Source of the DNA: Bradyrhizobium sp. AUGA SZCCT0283
GTDB taxonomy: Bacteria; Pseudomonadota; Alphaproteobacteria; Rhizobiales; Xanthobacteraceae
Direction: 5' to 3'
Length of the DNA stretch: 64,000 nucleotides
Assembly (NCBI RefSeq): GCF_018130385.1
Contig: NZ_JAFCLU010000003.1
Coordinates: forward strand, 238,501-302,500
Positions 1-8,366 of the stretch are shown here, piece by piece. A program made the translations under genes and the position numbers. A model generated the notes under the pieces. The model did not search any database. It saw only the letters and a list, made by a program, of their open reading frames with translations, and was not told the DNA's origin. Each line of letters opens with the position of its first letter. Position 1 is the stretch's first letter.

Positions 1-1
1 C

Positions 2-1486
2 GGCTACGACGTGGCGATGCTGCACTGGGTGGGGACCTGGGTGATCCTCGCCTTTGTCGTCCTGCATGTCTTGACGCAGTTCAAGAGCGGCGGTGCTTCG
101 CAATTGCTGCGCATCTTTCGTCCCGCGCCGTTGCCGGCGCCGCCGCCGCGGCTCGATGCGATCGAGCTACTGGGCCTGCTGGCTGAGCAGTCAGCACGCT
201 TGCCGGAATCCGAAAGTTTCGACGCGCCGCCCGAGGTCTCGTCCCATCCGCTGCAGCCGCGCACGGACACGCGCCACGACCGAACGCGTGAGCCGGATCC
301 GGCGCCGCGATCCAAGACCGGCCCCGCGAGATCGCGAAACCCGACCCTGCAGGCCAATGCGTTCGTCGTGGCGGCCGCCGCAGCGATCACCGGCGCTTCG
401 CTGATCGTAGCTACCGATCGGCTGACGGTCGATAGTGTGCACATTCGCCGCATCAACGCCGCCGATGCACCGATCCTCGACGGCGACACGTCCGATCGGG
501 CCTGGCGCGGCGTCAAGCCGTTCTCGCTCTTGACCGGAGAAGGCGGAAATTTCGACGGCAAGGGAGAAGCCAGGATCGAGATCCGCGCGGTTCACGACGG
601 CACCTACGCGTATTTCCTCTTCACCTGGGAGGATTCGACGCGCTCACTGAAGCACCTGCCGCTCGTCAAGGAGGCCGATGGATGGCACCTGCTTCATTCC
701 GGCTTTCAGCTCGGCGACGAGCATCAATACAACGAAGACAAGTTTTCGGTGCTCCTGACCACGATGGATGTCACGCTGGCCGGCGGCCGAACCTTTCATC
801 CCGGACCGCAGCCGGTGGCCGGCGCGCCGGCCACCATGAGCGGCCGCGGACTGCATTACACGGCAGCCGGCTATGCCGATGTCTGGCAGTGGAAGGCGAC
901 GAGCAGTGCAGCCGGATGGATGGACGACGCCCATTTCGGGCCGCCGCTCGATCCGACCCCGATGCAGGCGGCCAACGTCGTTCCGTACAAAGGCGGCTTC
1001 GCGCCGGATCCCGGAACGGCAAACTACCGGGACAATTTCGCCGTCGAGGCCGACACGTCAGGCGGTCCGCGCCGCAGCCGCCTGGTCGCCCCGCTGCGCC
1101 TGCCCAAAGTCGTCGCCACCACGACCGACGCGCTGGGGGATATCGACCTCGATCCCACCCACGGCGAAAGCGACGGCGCGCGCTGGTTCATGACCGAACA
1201 GGATTCGGTGCCCTATTCGACCAGTGTCGACGCCCGCATCCCGACGGGGACCGTGATCCCGGGCGTCGTCCTGGGCGGCGAATTTTCAGGCGATCGCGCC
1301 GACGTTCGATGTGCAGCCCGCTGGGCCTCCGGCCTTTGGGCGCTCGAGGTGAGACGCCGGCTCGACACAACAAGCCAGTTTGACGTGCCGATCAGAAGCG
1401 GCGTCTTCATGCGGGTCGCCGCTTTCGACCACAGCCAGATCAGACATACACGGCACGTTCGGCCCATTCGTATCGAGGTGGAATAA
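2..1486 (+). CDS. Cytochrome b-type helix fused to ethylbenzene-dehydrogenase-like heme domain (5' partial)
   Basis: The gene enters from the left edge, so its N-terminus is missing. The first visible residues (GYDVAMLHWVGTWVILAF) form the last membrane helix of a b-type cytochrome of the cytochrome b561/hydrogenase-cytochrome kind. A proline- and arginine-rich linker follows, then a second hydrophobic helix (ANAFVVAAAAAITGASLIV), then a soluble domain of about 330 residues. That domain has the style of the heme-binding subunit of ethylbenzene/DMSO dehydrogenases (ILDGDTSDRAW, YFLFTWED, ADVWQWKA). Known family role: electron transfer between a membrane cytochrome and a periplasmic partner. 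It abuts the ferredoxin-reductase gene, stop codon directly against start, so the pair is probably one electron-transfer unit. Confidence 0.7.
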   Translation, partial: GYDVAMLHWVGTWVILAFVVLHVLTQFKSGGASQLLRIFRPAPLPAPPPRLDAIELLGLLAEQSARLPESESFDAPPEVSSHPLQPRTDTRHDRTREPDPAPRSKTGPARSRNPTLQANAFVVAAAAAITGASLIVATDRLTVDSVHIRRINAADAPILDGDTSDRAWRGVKPFSLLTGEGGNFDGKGEARIEIRAVHDGTYAYFLFTWEDSTRSLKHLPLVKEADGWHLLHSGFQLGDEHQYNEDKFSVLLTTMDVTLAGGRTFHPGPQPVAGAPATMSGRGLHYTAAGYADVWQWKATSSAAGWMDDAHFGPPLDPTPMQAANVVPYKGGFAPDPGTANYRDNFAVEADTSGGPRRSRLVAPLRLPKVVATTTDALGDIDLDPTHGESDGARWFMTEQDSVPYSTSVDARIPTGTVIPGVVLGGEFSGDRADVRCAARWASGLWALEVRRRLDTTSQFDVPIRSGVFMRVAAFDHSQIRHTRHVRPIRIEVE

Positions 1487-2575
1487 ATGTCCAGGATTTG
1501 CAAAGTCACGATCAACGACGAGCCGTTTCTGGCGAATCGCGGCGAGCTTCTGCTCGATTGGGCGTTGATGAACGGCGTCGATCTGCCGCACGATTGCCGC
1601 TCGGGAATCTGCGGCGCCTGCCGCGTGCGCCTCGTTGACGGCACGGTGTTCGGCGGCCACAGCCGCGGCGACGACATGATCCATGCCTGCCAGGCCCGAA
1701 TCGTCTCCGATCTGGAGATTGCGATCGAGGCCGCTCCCGAGCCGGTGGCGTTGTCGGCGGAAGTGGCGCAGACCGTTCAGCTCGCGCCCGATGTGGTGGG
1801 CGTCGACATCGAACTGCCGAAGCCGCTCGACTACCTTCCCGGCCAATATTGCAAGCTGCAGTTTCAGGGATTCCCGGCAAGGTCCTACAGCCCGACCTTT
1901 CCGCTGGAAGGCGCGCCTCACGATCACCTGCTGCACTTTCACATCCGGAAGGTCACGGACGGGCTGGTATCCTCGGCGCTCGGCCGCGAAATCCGCCCCG
2001 GGCACCGCGTCAAGCTGACGGGACCGTACGGCCGCGCCTTTTTCAGGCAAGGCCATGCCGGACGCATCGTGCTCGTTGCCAGCGGCACCGGTTTCGCCCC
2101 GATGTGGTCGGTCGCGGTCGCCGCGATCATGGAGCAGCCGCAGCGCGAAATGGTCTTCATCGTGCAGGCCCGCAGCATCCGGTCGCTCTACATGCACGCT
2201 GCGCTGTGCCGGCTGGCGCTGTTTCCCAACGTTACGCTGATCCCGATGGTGTCGGAGCCGCAGCAAATCTCGCACGCCATTCAGAGTGGCAGGCCGACCG
2301 ATCATCTGCCGAAGCTGTCGCCGGACGACGTGGTCTATACCGCGGGCGCGCCTGTCATGACCGATGCGGTGGCGCGGGTTGCAAAGGCCGCGGGCGCCCG
2401 GTGCTACACCGACCCCTTCGTGCAGGAGCCGCGGACTGTCGAACAATCCGGCCTGATGTCGCGTCTCACCGGCTGGCTCAACGAGCCGAAAAGCGGGACC
2501 ATCTCGCCGCAGCCGGCGCGAAAGACGGCGCCGATGCCGCGAGGCGTAGCCGCGGTTGGCGCCGGCAACCGCTAG
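1487..2575 (+). CDS. 2Fe-2S ferredoxin / FAD / NAD(P) oxidoreductase
   Basis: A 362-residue three-domain electron-transfer protein. Residues 1-85 are a plant-type 2Fe-2S ferredoxin with Cys37, Cys42, Cys45 and Cys68 (C-x4-C-x2-C-x22-C). A flavin-binding barrel follows with RSYSPT at 132-137, then an NAD(P)-binding domain with GTGFAP near 200. This order matches the reductase component of ring-hydroxylating oxygenases and CDP-6-deoxyglucoseen reductase-like proteins, which move electrons from NAD(P)H through FAD to 2Fe-2S. The start codon directly follows the stop of the heme-protein gene, so the two are likely cotranscribed and may exchange electrons. No oxygenase subunit is visible, so the final acceptor is unknown. 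Confidence 0.85.
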   Translation: MSRICKVTINDEPFLANRGELLLDWALMNGVDLPHDCRSGICGACRVRLVDGTVFGGHSRGDDMIHACQARIVSDLEIAIEAAPEPVALSAEVAQTVQLAPDVVGVDIELPKPLDYLPGQYCKLQFQGFPARSYSPTFPLEGAPHDHLLHFHIRKVTDGLVSSALGREIRPGHRVKLTGPYGRAFFRQGHAGRIVLVASGTGFAPMWSVAVAAIMEQPQREMVFIVQARSIRSLYMHAALCRLALFPNVTLIPMVSEPQQISHAIQSGRPTDHLPKLSPDDVVYTAGAPVMTDAVARVAKAAGARCYTDPFVQEPRTVEQSGLMSRLTGWLNEPKSGTISPQPARKTAPMPRGVAAVGAGNR

Positions 2576-2584
2576 CCGGCCGTT

Positions 2585-3391
2585 TCAGCCGGAGATCGCC
2601 GCGATGTACCGCCGGACGGACATCTCGAACGCCGCCTTTGCATTGTCGGCGACGTTGCGGCCCCACCATGCGCCGTAGATGCGGTCGAAGGCCAGCGGCT
2701 CGACCGCAGCCCAGATATGGCGCACCGCCGCGGCGTTGAGTGGAATGTAGTTCGGAAAACTGTACATGAAGCTGAGAGAGCGGCGGTCCATCGCCACCAT
2801 CGCGACATCGCCGGTCAGCAATGCGCCCCTGCCCTCCGCGCCCGCGCGCCAATGCAGGATCGTGCCGCCGGCAAAATGTCCGCCGGTCCGCACCAGAAGG
2901 ATATCGTCCGATATCCGATGGCTGTCGCCGGTCCATGACACGATCGCCGGATGCGGCCGTGTGACAAAGGCGCGGTCGTCGCCGTGCAGATAGACCGGCA
3001 CGCCGCCGAACGCCTCGCTCCAGTCGGCGACCGCGCCATAGTAATGCGGGTGCGAGACGGCGATCGCCTTCAGGCCGCCGAGCGAGCGGACGTAGTCGAT
3101 GGCTTCGCCGGTGGCCAACGGCACACAGTCCCACATCACGCAGCCATCGGCCTCGGGCACCAGAAGCGCGCGCTGCCCGATCGCAAAACCCGGCTCGACG
3201 GCGATGCCGGGAATGCCGAGATCGTCGCGCCAGACGAGCTTGTGACGCTTCGCCAGTTCCTCGCGCGTCAGCCACACCTGGCCCTTCCAGTTCACATATT
3301 GCCGCTCATCCTCGCAGACGGGGCACGCCTGCGGCGGCTCGGCATTTTCGGGAAACTGGGCCCCACATTGTTCGCAGGTCCATAGCGGCAT
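2585..3391 (-). CDS. MBL-fold hydrolase with N-terminal rubredoxin-like zinc ribbon
   Basis: A 268-residue protein. The N-terminus carries two CxxC pairs (Cys6/Cys9 and Cys23/Cys26), a rubredoxin-like metal knuckle. The rest resembles a metallo-beta-lactamase fold. The usual HxHxDH metal motif is degenerate here: SHPHYYG keeps the first two histidines but replaces Asp and the third His. Later ligand regions are recognisable (HGDD, GGHFAGG, LLTGD). I chose the ATG at 3391 because GGAGTG lies just upstream; an in-frame ATG 15 bases earlier (3406) is possible. Substrate unknown. It converges with the reductase gene, with ten bases between the stops. Confidence 0.75.
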   Translation of the reverse strand: MPLWTCEQCGAQFPENAEPPQACPVCEDERQYVNWKGQVWLTREELAKRHKLVWRDDLGIPGIAVEPGFAIGQRALLVPEADGCVMWDCVPLATGEAIDYVRSLGGLKAIAVSHPHYYGAVADWSEAFGGVPVYLHGDDRAFVTRPHPAIVSWTGDSHRISDDILLVRTGGHFAGGTILHWRAGAEGRGALLTGDVAMVAMDRRSLSFMYSFPNYIPLNAAAVRHIWAAVEPLAFDRIYGAWWGRNVADNAKAAFEMSVRRYIAAISG

Positions 3392-3462
3392 CGGCGTCAC
3401 TCCCATCCAAAGGATTGGTAGCGCAAAATGGAAAGGCGAGCCAATGCCGGGATGACGAGCTG

Positions 3463-5085
3463 CTAATACCCGATCGCCGCGCCATCGCTGCGCGGGTCGG
3501 AACCGCCGCTCAACGTGCCGTTCCGCCGGTCGATCGTGATGCCGTGCGCGTGACCGGCCATTTCGTTCCAGGCGTCCCAACGATTGATGCTGTGGCCGCG
3601 TCGTGCGAGCGCATCGATCGTAGCTTCGGCAAAGCGGCTCTCGATGTGCAGCGTGTCGCGTCCCTCGCCGAGCGCGAAGCGGCCGGAAAGGAACCGCGGC
3701 ATTTCGATCGCCTCCTGGATGTCGAGACCGAAATCGATCATCGCCGAATAGAGCTGCAGCTGGATTTGCGGCTGGCCATCCGCGCCCATGCAGCCGAGCA
3801 CGCTCCAGAGCTTGCCGTCGCGTTTGGCCATCGAGGCAATCAGCGTATGCAGCGGGATCTTGCCCGGCTCGAGGCGATTGGGATGGTTGCGATCCAGCGA
3901 GAAATAGGCGCCGCGATTTTGCAGGATGACGCCGGTGTTTCCCGCAACCACGCAGGAGCCGAATGCGCCATACAGGCTTTGAATCAGCGACGCCGCATTG
4001 CCGTCGCGATCGACGGCGGCGACATAGACCGTATCGCCGGACAGGCTGCCGAAAGACGGCACCATGTCCCATTTCAGCGCCGACCTGGCATCGATCAGCC
4101 GGCCGCGCTCGGCCGCATATTGCTTCGATATCAGCCGCCCGACCGGCACATCGGCAAACGAGGGATCGGCCAGCACCTGGTCGCGGTCGTGATAGGCGAT
4201 CTGCTTGGCCTGTACCAGGAGATGCACATGATCGGGCCCAAGAAAGTCCTTACGGTGCAGTTCATGCGGCTCGACGAGGTTGAGCATTTCGAGCACGGCA
4301 AAGCCCTGCGTCGGCGGGGGCGTATTGAAGACCGTGACGTCGCGGTAGCGGCCGACAAGCGGCTCGCCCCAGACGGCCTTTTGCCGGCTGAAGTCGGCGA
4401 GCCGAAACAGGCCGGCGTTTTCCTCCGAGAAGCGCGCCATCTCGGCGGCGACCGGCCCCTGGTAAAAGCCGCGCCACCCGTCATCCGCGATCGATTGCAG
4501 CGTGCGCGCCAGGTTGGCGTTGGTGAGCCTTTCGCCGGGCGGTGCGGGCGCGCTTCCCGGAAAAAATAGCGCGGCGGCTTCGCGATCCCGCAGGAGATCA
4601 TCGCGCATGATCTCGATGAAGCTAGCAATGCGGCCGGTGACCGGAAAGCCGTCGCGCGCGTAGCCGATGGCGCTTTCCAGCACACGCCGCAGCGGCAGCC
4701 GCCCATGGACGCCATGCGCCTCGATCCAGCTCGCCACCGCGCCCGGCACCGTCAGCGTCGCCGGCACGATGCCCCGAAGCGGGATCTCATTCAGCCCGCG
4801 CGCTTCGAGCGCGGGCAGCGTGGCGCCCTCCGCCGCCTTGCCGCCGCCATTGAGGTAGCGGATCTCGCCGCTCGCGCCGTCGTGAATGAGCCAGAACGCA
4901 TCGCCGCCGAGACCGGTCATGTGCGGATAGACCACCGCGAGCACCGCGCTGGTCGCGATCGCCGCATCGATGGCAGAGCCCCCGGCCCGAAGCGCATCTA
5001 CGCCGGCCGCGGAGGCGAGCGAATGCGGCGACGTTACCATGCCGTTTGAGGCCAGCGTGACCGGCCGGCCGGTACGAATGTCCAA
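3463..5085 (-). CDS. ggt: Gamma-glutamyltransferase family protein
   Basis: A 540-residue Ntn-hydrolase of the gamma-glutamyltransferase family, which transfers or hydrolyses gamma-glutamyl groups from glutathione and related amides. Family proteins cleave themselves before a threonine that becomes the nucleophile; here the candidate is Thr352 in SGDTVYVAAVD. The N-terminal GGSAIDAAIA and GLGGDAF motifs and the PPPTQG motif also fit. No signal peptide is visible, unlike classical periplasmic Ggt, so this may be a cytoplasmic gamma-glutamyl hydrolase of the ywrD or cephalosporin-acylase-like branch. It ends 72 bases before the MBL gene and begins 20 bases after the TRAP binding-protein stop, so it is probably in the same operon. 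Confidence 0.88.
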   Translation of the reverse strand: MDIRTGRPVTLASNGMVTSPHSLASAAGVDALRAGGSAIDAAIATSAVLAVVYPHMTGLGGDAFWLIHDGASGEIRYLNGGGKAAEGATLPALEARGLNEIPLRGIVPATLTVPGAVASWIEAHGVHGRLPLRRVLESAIGYARDGFPVTGRIASFIEIMRDDLLRDREAAALFFPGSAPAPPGERLTNANLARTLQSIADDGWRGFYQGPVAAEMARFSEENAGLFRLADFSRQKAVWGEPLVGRYRDVTVFNTPPPTQGFAVLEMLNLVEPHELHRKDFLGPDHVHLLVQAKQIAYHDRDQVLADPSFADVPVGRLISKQYAAERGRLIDARSALKWDMVPSFGSLSGDTVYVAAVDRDGNAASLIQSLYGAFGSCVVAGNTGVILQNRGAYFSLDRNHPNRLEPGKIPLHTLIASMAKRDGKLWSVLGCMGADGQPQIQLQLYSAMIDFGLDIQEAIEMPRFLSGRFALGEGRDTLHIESRFAEATIDALARRGHSINRWDAWNEMAGHAHGITIDRRNGTLSGGSDPRSDGAAIGY

Positions 5086-5104
5086 TTCAACCTCCCGAAT
5101 CTGC

Positions 5105-6190
5105 TCAGGCGCGGATTCGCCTGATCATGTAATTGTCGTATGTGGCCTCGCAGACCTGATGCCACTGGTACTGTTCGTTCCGGAATGCGATCGTCGATTC
5201 GTACAGCGCCTTGAATTTTGCGTTCTTTGCCGAGACCTCGGCAAACAGCTCGTTGGTCGCCCTGAACGATGCATCGAGGATGTCGGTCGAGAACGGCCTC
5301 AATTGGGCGCCGGCCGCAACCAGCCGCTTGATGGCCGACGCGTTGCGGGCATCATATTTGGCCGTCAGGTCGGCCGCGACCTGGCCTGCCGCAATCGTCA
5401 CCATGCTCTGATAGAGTTTTGGCAGCTCGGCCCATTTCGCGCTGTTGATGTAGAGGAAGCCGTTGGCGCAGCCTTCCCACCAGCCAGGATAGTAGTAATA
5501 GGGCGCGACCTTGAGGAAGCCGAGCTTCTCGTCATCATAGGGACCGATCCACTCGGCGGCGTCGATCGTGCCCTTTTCGAGCGCGGGATAGATGTCGCCC
5601 GGTGGAATCTGCTGCGGCACGACGCCGAGCCGGCTCAACACCTGCCCCGCCACGCCGCCGACCCGGAATTTGAGACCCTTCATGTCGTCGAGCGTCTTGA
5701 TCTCCTTGCGGAACCATCCGCCCATCTGCGCGGTCGTGTTGCCGAACGGGATGCCTACAATGCCGAACGTGCCGTAGAGCTCGTTGAGCATGTCGAGGCC
5801 GCCGCCATAGGCGAGCCAGGCGTTCATCTGTCGCGTATTGAGGCCGAACGGAACGGCGGTGCCGAACGCGAAGGCAAGGTCCTTGCCGATGTAGTAATAG
5901 GAGGCGCTGTTGCCCATCTCCACGGTGTTGTTCGCCACCGCATCGAAGACCTGGAACGCCGGCACGATCTCGCCCGGACCGAACACGCCGATCTGGAATT
6001 TCTGGTCCGACAGGTCGGCGATCGCCTTCGCGAACATCTCGCAGGCGCCGTACAGCGTATCGAGGCTCTTGGGGAAGGATGTGGTGAGACGCCAGCGCAA
6101 GGCCGGCGCGGATTGCGCGATTGCGGGGGCGGCGACGGCGGTCGAGGCGACAGCAGCACCGGCTGCCTTGAGGAGCTTCCTGCGATTCAT
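5105..6190 (-). CDS. TRAP transporter solute-binding protein (DctP family), orphan copy 1
   Basis: A 361-residue periplasmic binding protein of the DctP family, subgroup annotated for mannitol/chloroaromatic compounds. The N-terminus MNRRKLLKAAGAAVAS...AIAQ is a twin-arginine signal peptide with an AxA-type cleavage site. Typical DctP segments follow (GEIVPAFQVFDAV, GWFRKEIKTLDDMKGLKFR, GDIYPALEKGTIDAAEW). I chose the ATG at 6190 because AAGGAGA lies seven bases upstream; the longer open frame has no export signal at its start. No DctQ or DctM membrane gene lies nearby. It is closely similar to the protein at 62643-63731. Position between amine oxidase and ggt suggests uptake of a nitrogenous or organic-acid substrate, which is inference. 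Confidence 0.9.
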   Translation of the reverse strand: MNRRKLLKAAGAAVASTAVAAPAIAQSAPALRWRLTTSFPKSLDTLYGACEMFAKAIADLSDQKFQIGVFGPGEIVPAFQVFDAVANNTVEMGNSASYYYIGKDLAFAFGTAVPFGLNTRQMNAWLAYGGGLDMLNELYGTFGIVGIPFGNTTAQMGGWFRKEIKTLDDMKGLKFRVGGVAGQVLSRLGVVPQQIPPGDIYPALEKGTIDAAEWIGPYDDEKLGFLKVAPYYYYPGWWEGCANGFLYINSAKWAELPKLYQSMVTIAAGQVAADLTAKYDARNASAIKRLVAAGAQLRPFSTDILDASFRATNELFAEVSAKNAKFKALYESTIAFRNEQYQWHQVCEATYDNYMIRRIRA

Positions 6191-6236
6191 GGTCAGTCTC
6201 CTTGCTTGGTGAAATGAAAGGCGAACCCGCGAACCG

Positions 6237-8213
6237 TCAGCCGCAGCATGAATCCTTGTCGCGGTTGTCCCGGCTCGCACTGTTTCGGCCGGGCGGCAGG
6301 TCCATCGCCGGATTCTCGGCAAAGAAGCCGTTCGGCTTCAGCGTGAAGCCGACATATTCGACCGGCATCACCGGGAAGTCTTCCGGACGGCAGACATGCG
6401 TCGCCCCGAAACTGTGCCAGACTACGATATCCTGGTTTTCGATCGACCGGTTTTTCGCGACATATTTCGGCAAACCGTCGCCGCCGGCATGCTGGTTTGG
6501 AAACTCGCCGCTGGCATAGCGTTCGTCGGGGGCGTAGCGCGTCACCCAGATGTGCTTGGTCGCAAAACCGCCGCGCTCGGTCATGTAGCAACCCCGCTGC
6601 GCAAGCATCACGGGCGAAGCGTGTGCCAGGAGTTTGTAGGCCGTCGCGCCGCCGACGCTGTTCTTTTGATTGGGATTGGTGATCTTCCAGTACCGCCCGG
6701 TCCGCCCGTCGGCCTCGCGGACCGCGTCGCGCTCGCGCGAGAGCACCCGCGACGTGGTGTCGAACACGTTGCCGTACGGATTGTCTGTTCCCCACGGCCG
6801 TGGCCGGAATTCGTGCTCCGTCACCGTATTGCCCTCGCCGTCCAGCATCATGTGCAGGCGGGCATTGAAGAAATGCTGGTGGGTCGGACCGCCGAGATCT
6901 TCGGCAACCATGCCGCCCCACGGATACGGCTTGCCCGGCGCGATCGCCGCGGTCTGGATGATGCCGGTGAGCTTGACTTCGAGCTGGATCGTGCCGTCCT
7001 GGTAGAAGTACCAGAAGAAGCCGTAGTCGTAGTTTCCGACGGTGGTAAAGAAAGAAATCACCAAGCGCCGTGACCGCCGCACCTCAAAGGTCTCGTTGCG
7101 GAATTCGTAGTGCTTCCAGAGGATGCCGTAGTCCTCTTCGTGCAGGCAGATCGCGTTCTTCATGACGGCCGGCTTGCCGTAATCGTCGGCGACCTCCACG
7201 TCGAAGTAATGAATGTGACCGAGACAGTCGCAGCCCAGTTCGAGGGCGTTGGCGAGCTTGCCGAGCCCGTACTCGCCGGCATCGAACGCGCATTTCCAGA
7301 AATGGTTGGCGGTCGGATCGGCATAGGGAACGATCATGTCGGTGACGCTGGCCCGGTAGATGATCGGCCGCTCGCGCCCGCCATCACGGAAGGCGATCTG
7401 GTGCAGCACGAGGCCCTCGCGCGCGGTCCAGCCGACGCGGAACGACCAGTTCTGCCAATCAACCTTCCATCCATCGACCGTAAAGCTCGGGCCGTCCTTC
7501 TGCACGACATCGAGCGGCTTCACGTCGTTGCGCGTCCGCGGGATCGATGCCCGGTCGTAGTTGCGCGATTTCTTCGGAATCGGAATGATGTCGGGCTCGT
7601 CGACCAGATGCACGATCCTGTTCTCGATCAGGTCGACCAGCGCGACCACGCCTTCGATCGGGTGCGCGTAGCCATTGTCCTTGAGGTCCTTGCGCCAGTA
7701 GGACACCGCACTGACCAGCCTGCGGCCCTTCTCCACCTCGCGGTCGAAATATCCGGCCGAAAACGGGTCGACCTGAACCAGTTCGATATCCTTGTCATAA
7801 AGGCCGCGCCGCTTCATGGCGCGCCGCCAGTCCGCGTCGGCCTTGACGATGTCGCCGACCTTGAACACCTCCTCGATCGTGATCGGCGGCTGGCCGTAGG
7901 GATGGGCCTTGGTCGAATACTCGCGCCACGCCGTGACGCGTTTCGAATCGAGATCTACCGTCGCGACATGCGTCGCGCCGGTCTTGCTGTCGAACAGGGT
8001 GACGGCCGCCCGCCTTGGAAGAGCGGCGGCCGGCTTCCATCCGAGGACATCGGGCTTGGCCGGCTCTTCGAGTTGCACGTGCGTAAATCGCGCGTGCGGG
8101 CCGAGCCGCTTTTCGTTCCGCAATATTTCGGACGCCAGCGCGACTTCGGTCTCGCTGAGCGGGTCGAGCGGATGACCGGCATTCCTGCCGGCAGACTGGT
8201 TTGTGCGCACCAT
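6237..8213 (-). CDS. Copper-containing primary-amine oxidase
   Basis: A 658-residue copper/topaquinone amine oxidase, which converts primary amines to aldehydes, ammonia and hydrogen peroxide. Tyr395 in VGNYDYGF is the expected topaquinone precursor. Asp311 (FDAGEYGLG) is the expected catalytic base. His445, His447 (THQHFF) and His606 (FGATHVCRPEDFPVMP) fit the three copper ligands. No signal peptide is seen, as in the actinobacterial phenylethylamine and histamine oxidases, so it is probably cytoplasmic. The tail ends in DSCCG. It is divergent from an AraC-type regulator, an arrangement like feaR with its target tynA in E. coli, so aromatic amines are the most likely substrates. Confidence 0.93.
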   Translation of the reverse strand: MVRTNQSAGRNAGHPLDPLSETEVALASEILRNEKRLGPHARFTHVQLEEPAKPDVLGWKPAAALPRRAAVTLFDSKTGATHVATVDLDSKRVTAWREYSTKAHPYGQPPITIEEVFKVGDIVKADADWRRAMKRRGLYDKDIELVQVDPFSAGYFDREVEKGRRLVSAVSYWRKDLKDNGYAHPIEGVVALVDLIENRIVHLVDEPDIIPIPKKSRNYDRASIPRTRNDVKPLDVVQKDGPSFTVDGWKVDWQNWSFRVGWTAREGLVLHQIAFRDGGRERPIIYRASVTDMIVPYADPTANHFWKCAFDAGEYGLGKLANALELGCDCLGHIHYFDVEVADDYGKPAVMKNAICLHEEDYGILWKHYEFRNETFEVRRSRRLVISFFTTVGNYDYGFFWYFYQDGTIQLEVKLTGIIQTAAIAPGKPYPWGGMVAEDLGGPTHQHFFNARLHMMLDGEGNTVTEHEFRPRPWGTDNPYGNVFDTTSRVLSRERDAVREADGRTGRYWKITNPNQKNSVGGATAYKLLAHASPVMLAQRGCYMTERGGFATKHIWVTRYAPDERYASGEFPNQHAGGDGLPKYVAKNRSIENQDIVVWHSFGATHVCRPEDFPVMPVEYVGFTLKPNGFFAENPAMDLPPGRNSASRDNRDKDSCCG

Positions 8214-8219
8214 ATCGGA

Positions 8220-8239
8220 CCGAATTCTCCAGAATTTGG
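8220..8239. promoter_or_regulatory. Near-perfect 20-base palindrome upstream of the amine oxidase
   Basis: CCGAATTCTCCAGAATTTGG reads almost the same on both strands, with one mismatched pair. It sits 7 bases in front of the amine oxidase ATG and about 130 bases from the divergent regulator. On the minus strand its centre (GGAGA) could also act as a weak ribosome binding site. It may be an operator for the AraC-type protein or simply a leader element. Confidence 0.4.
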
Positions 8240-8366
8240 CCGCAGGCTACGGCGGCCAGCGGCTCCACGTCTTGAATGAACCTGCCACATCCGGCCGGTT
8301 CGCCCTTGCCAGGGCCACCGGTCCCGGGCGACGCTGGGGAACCACCAACCGGATCTTGTTCGCACG

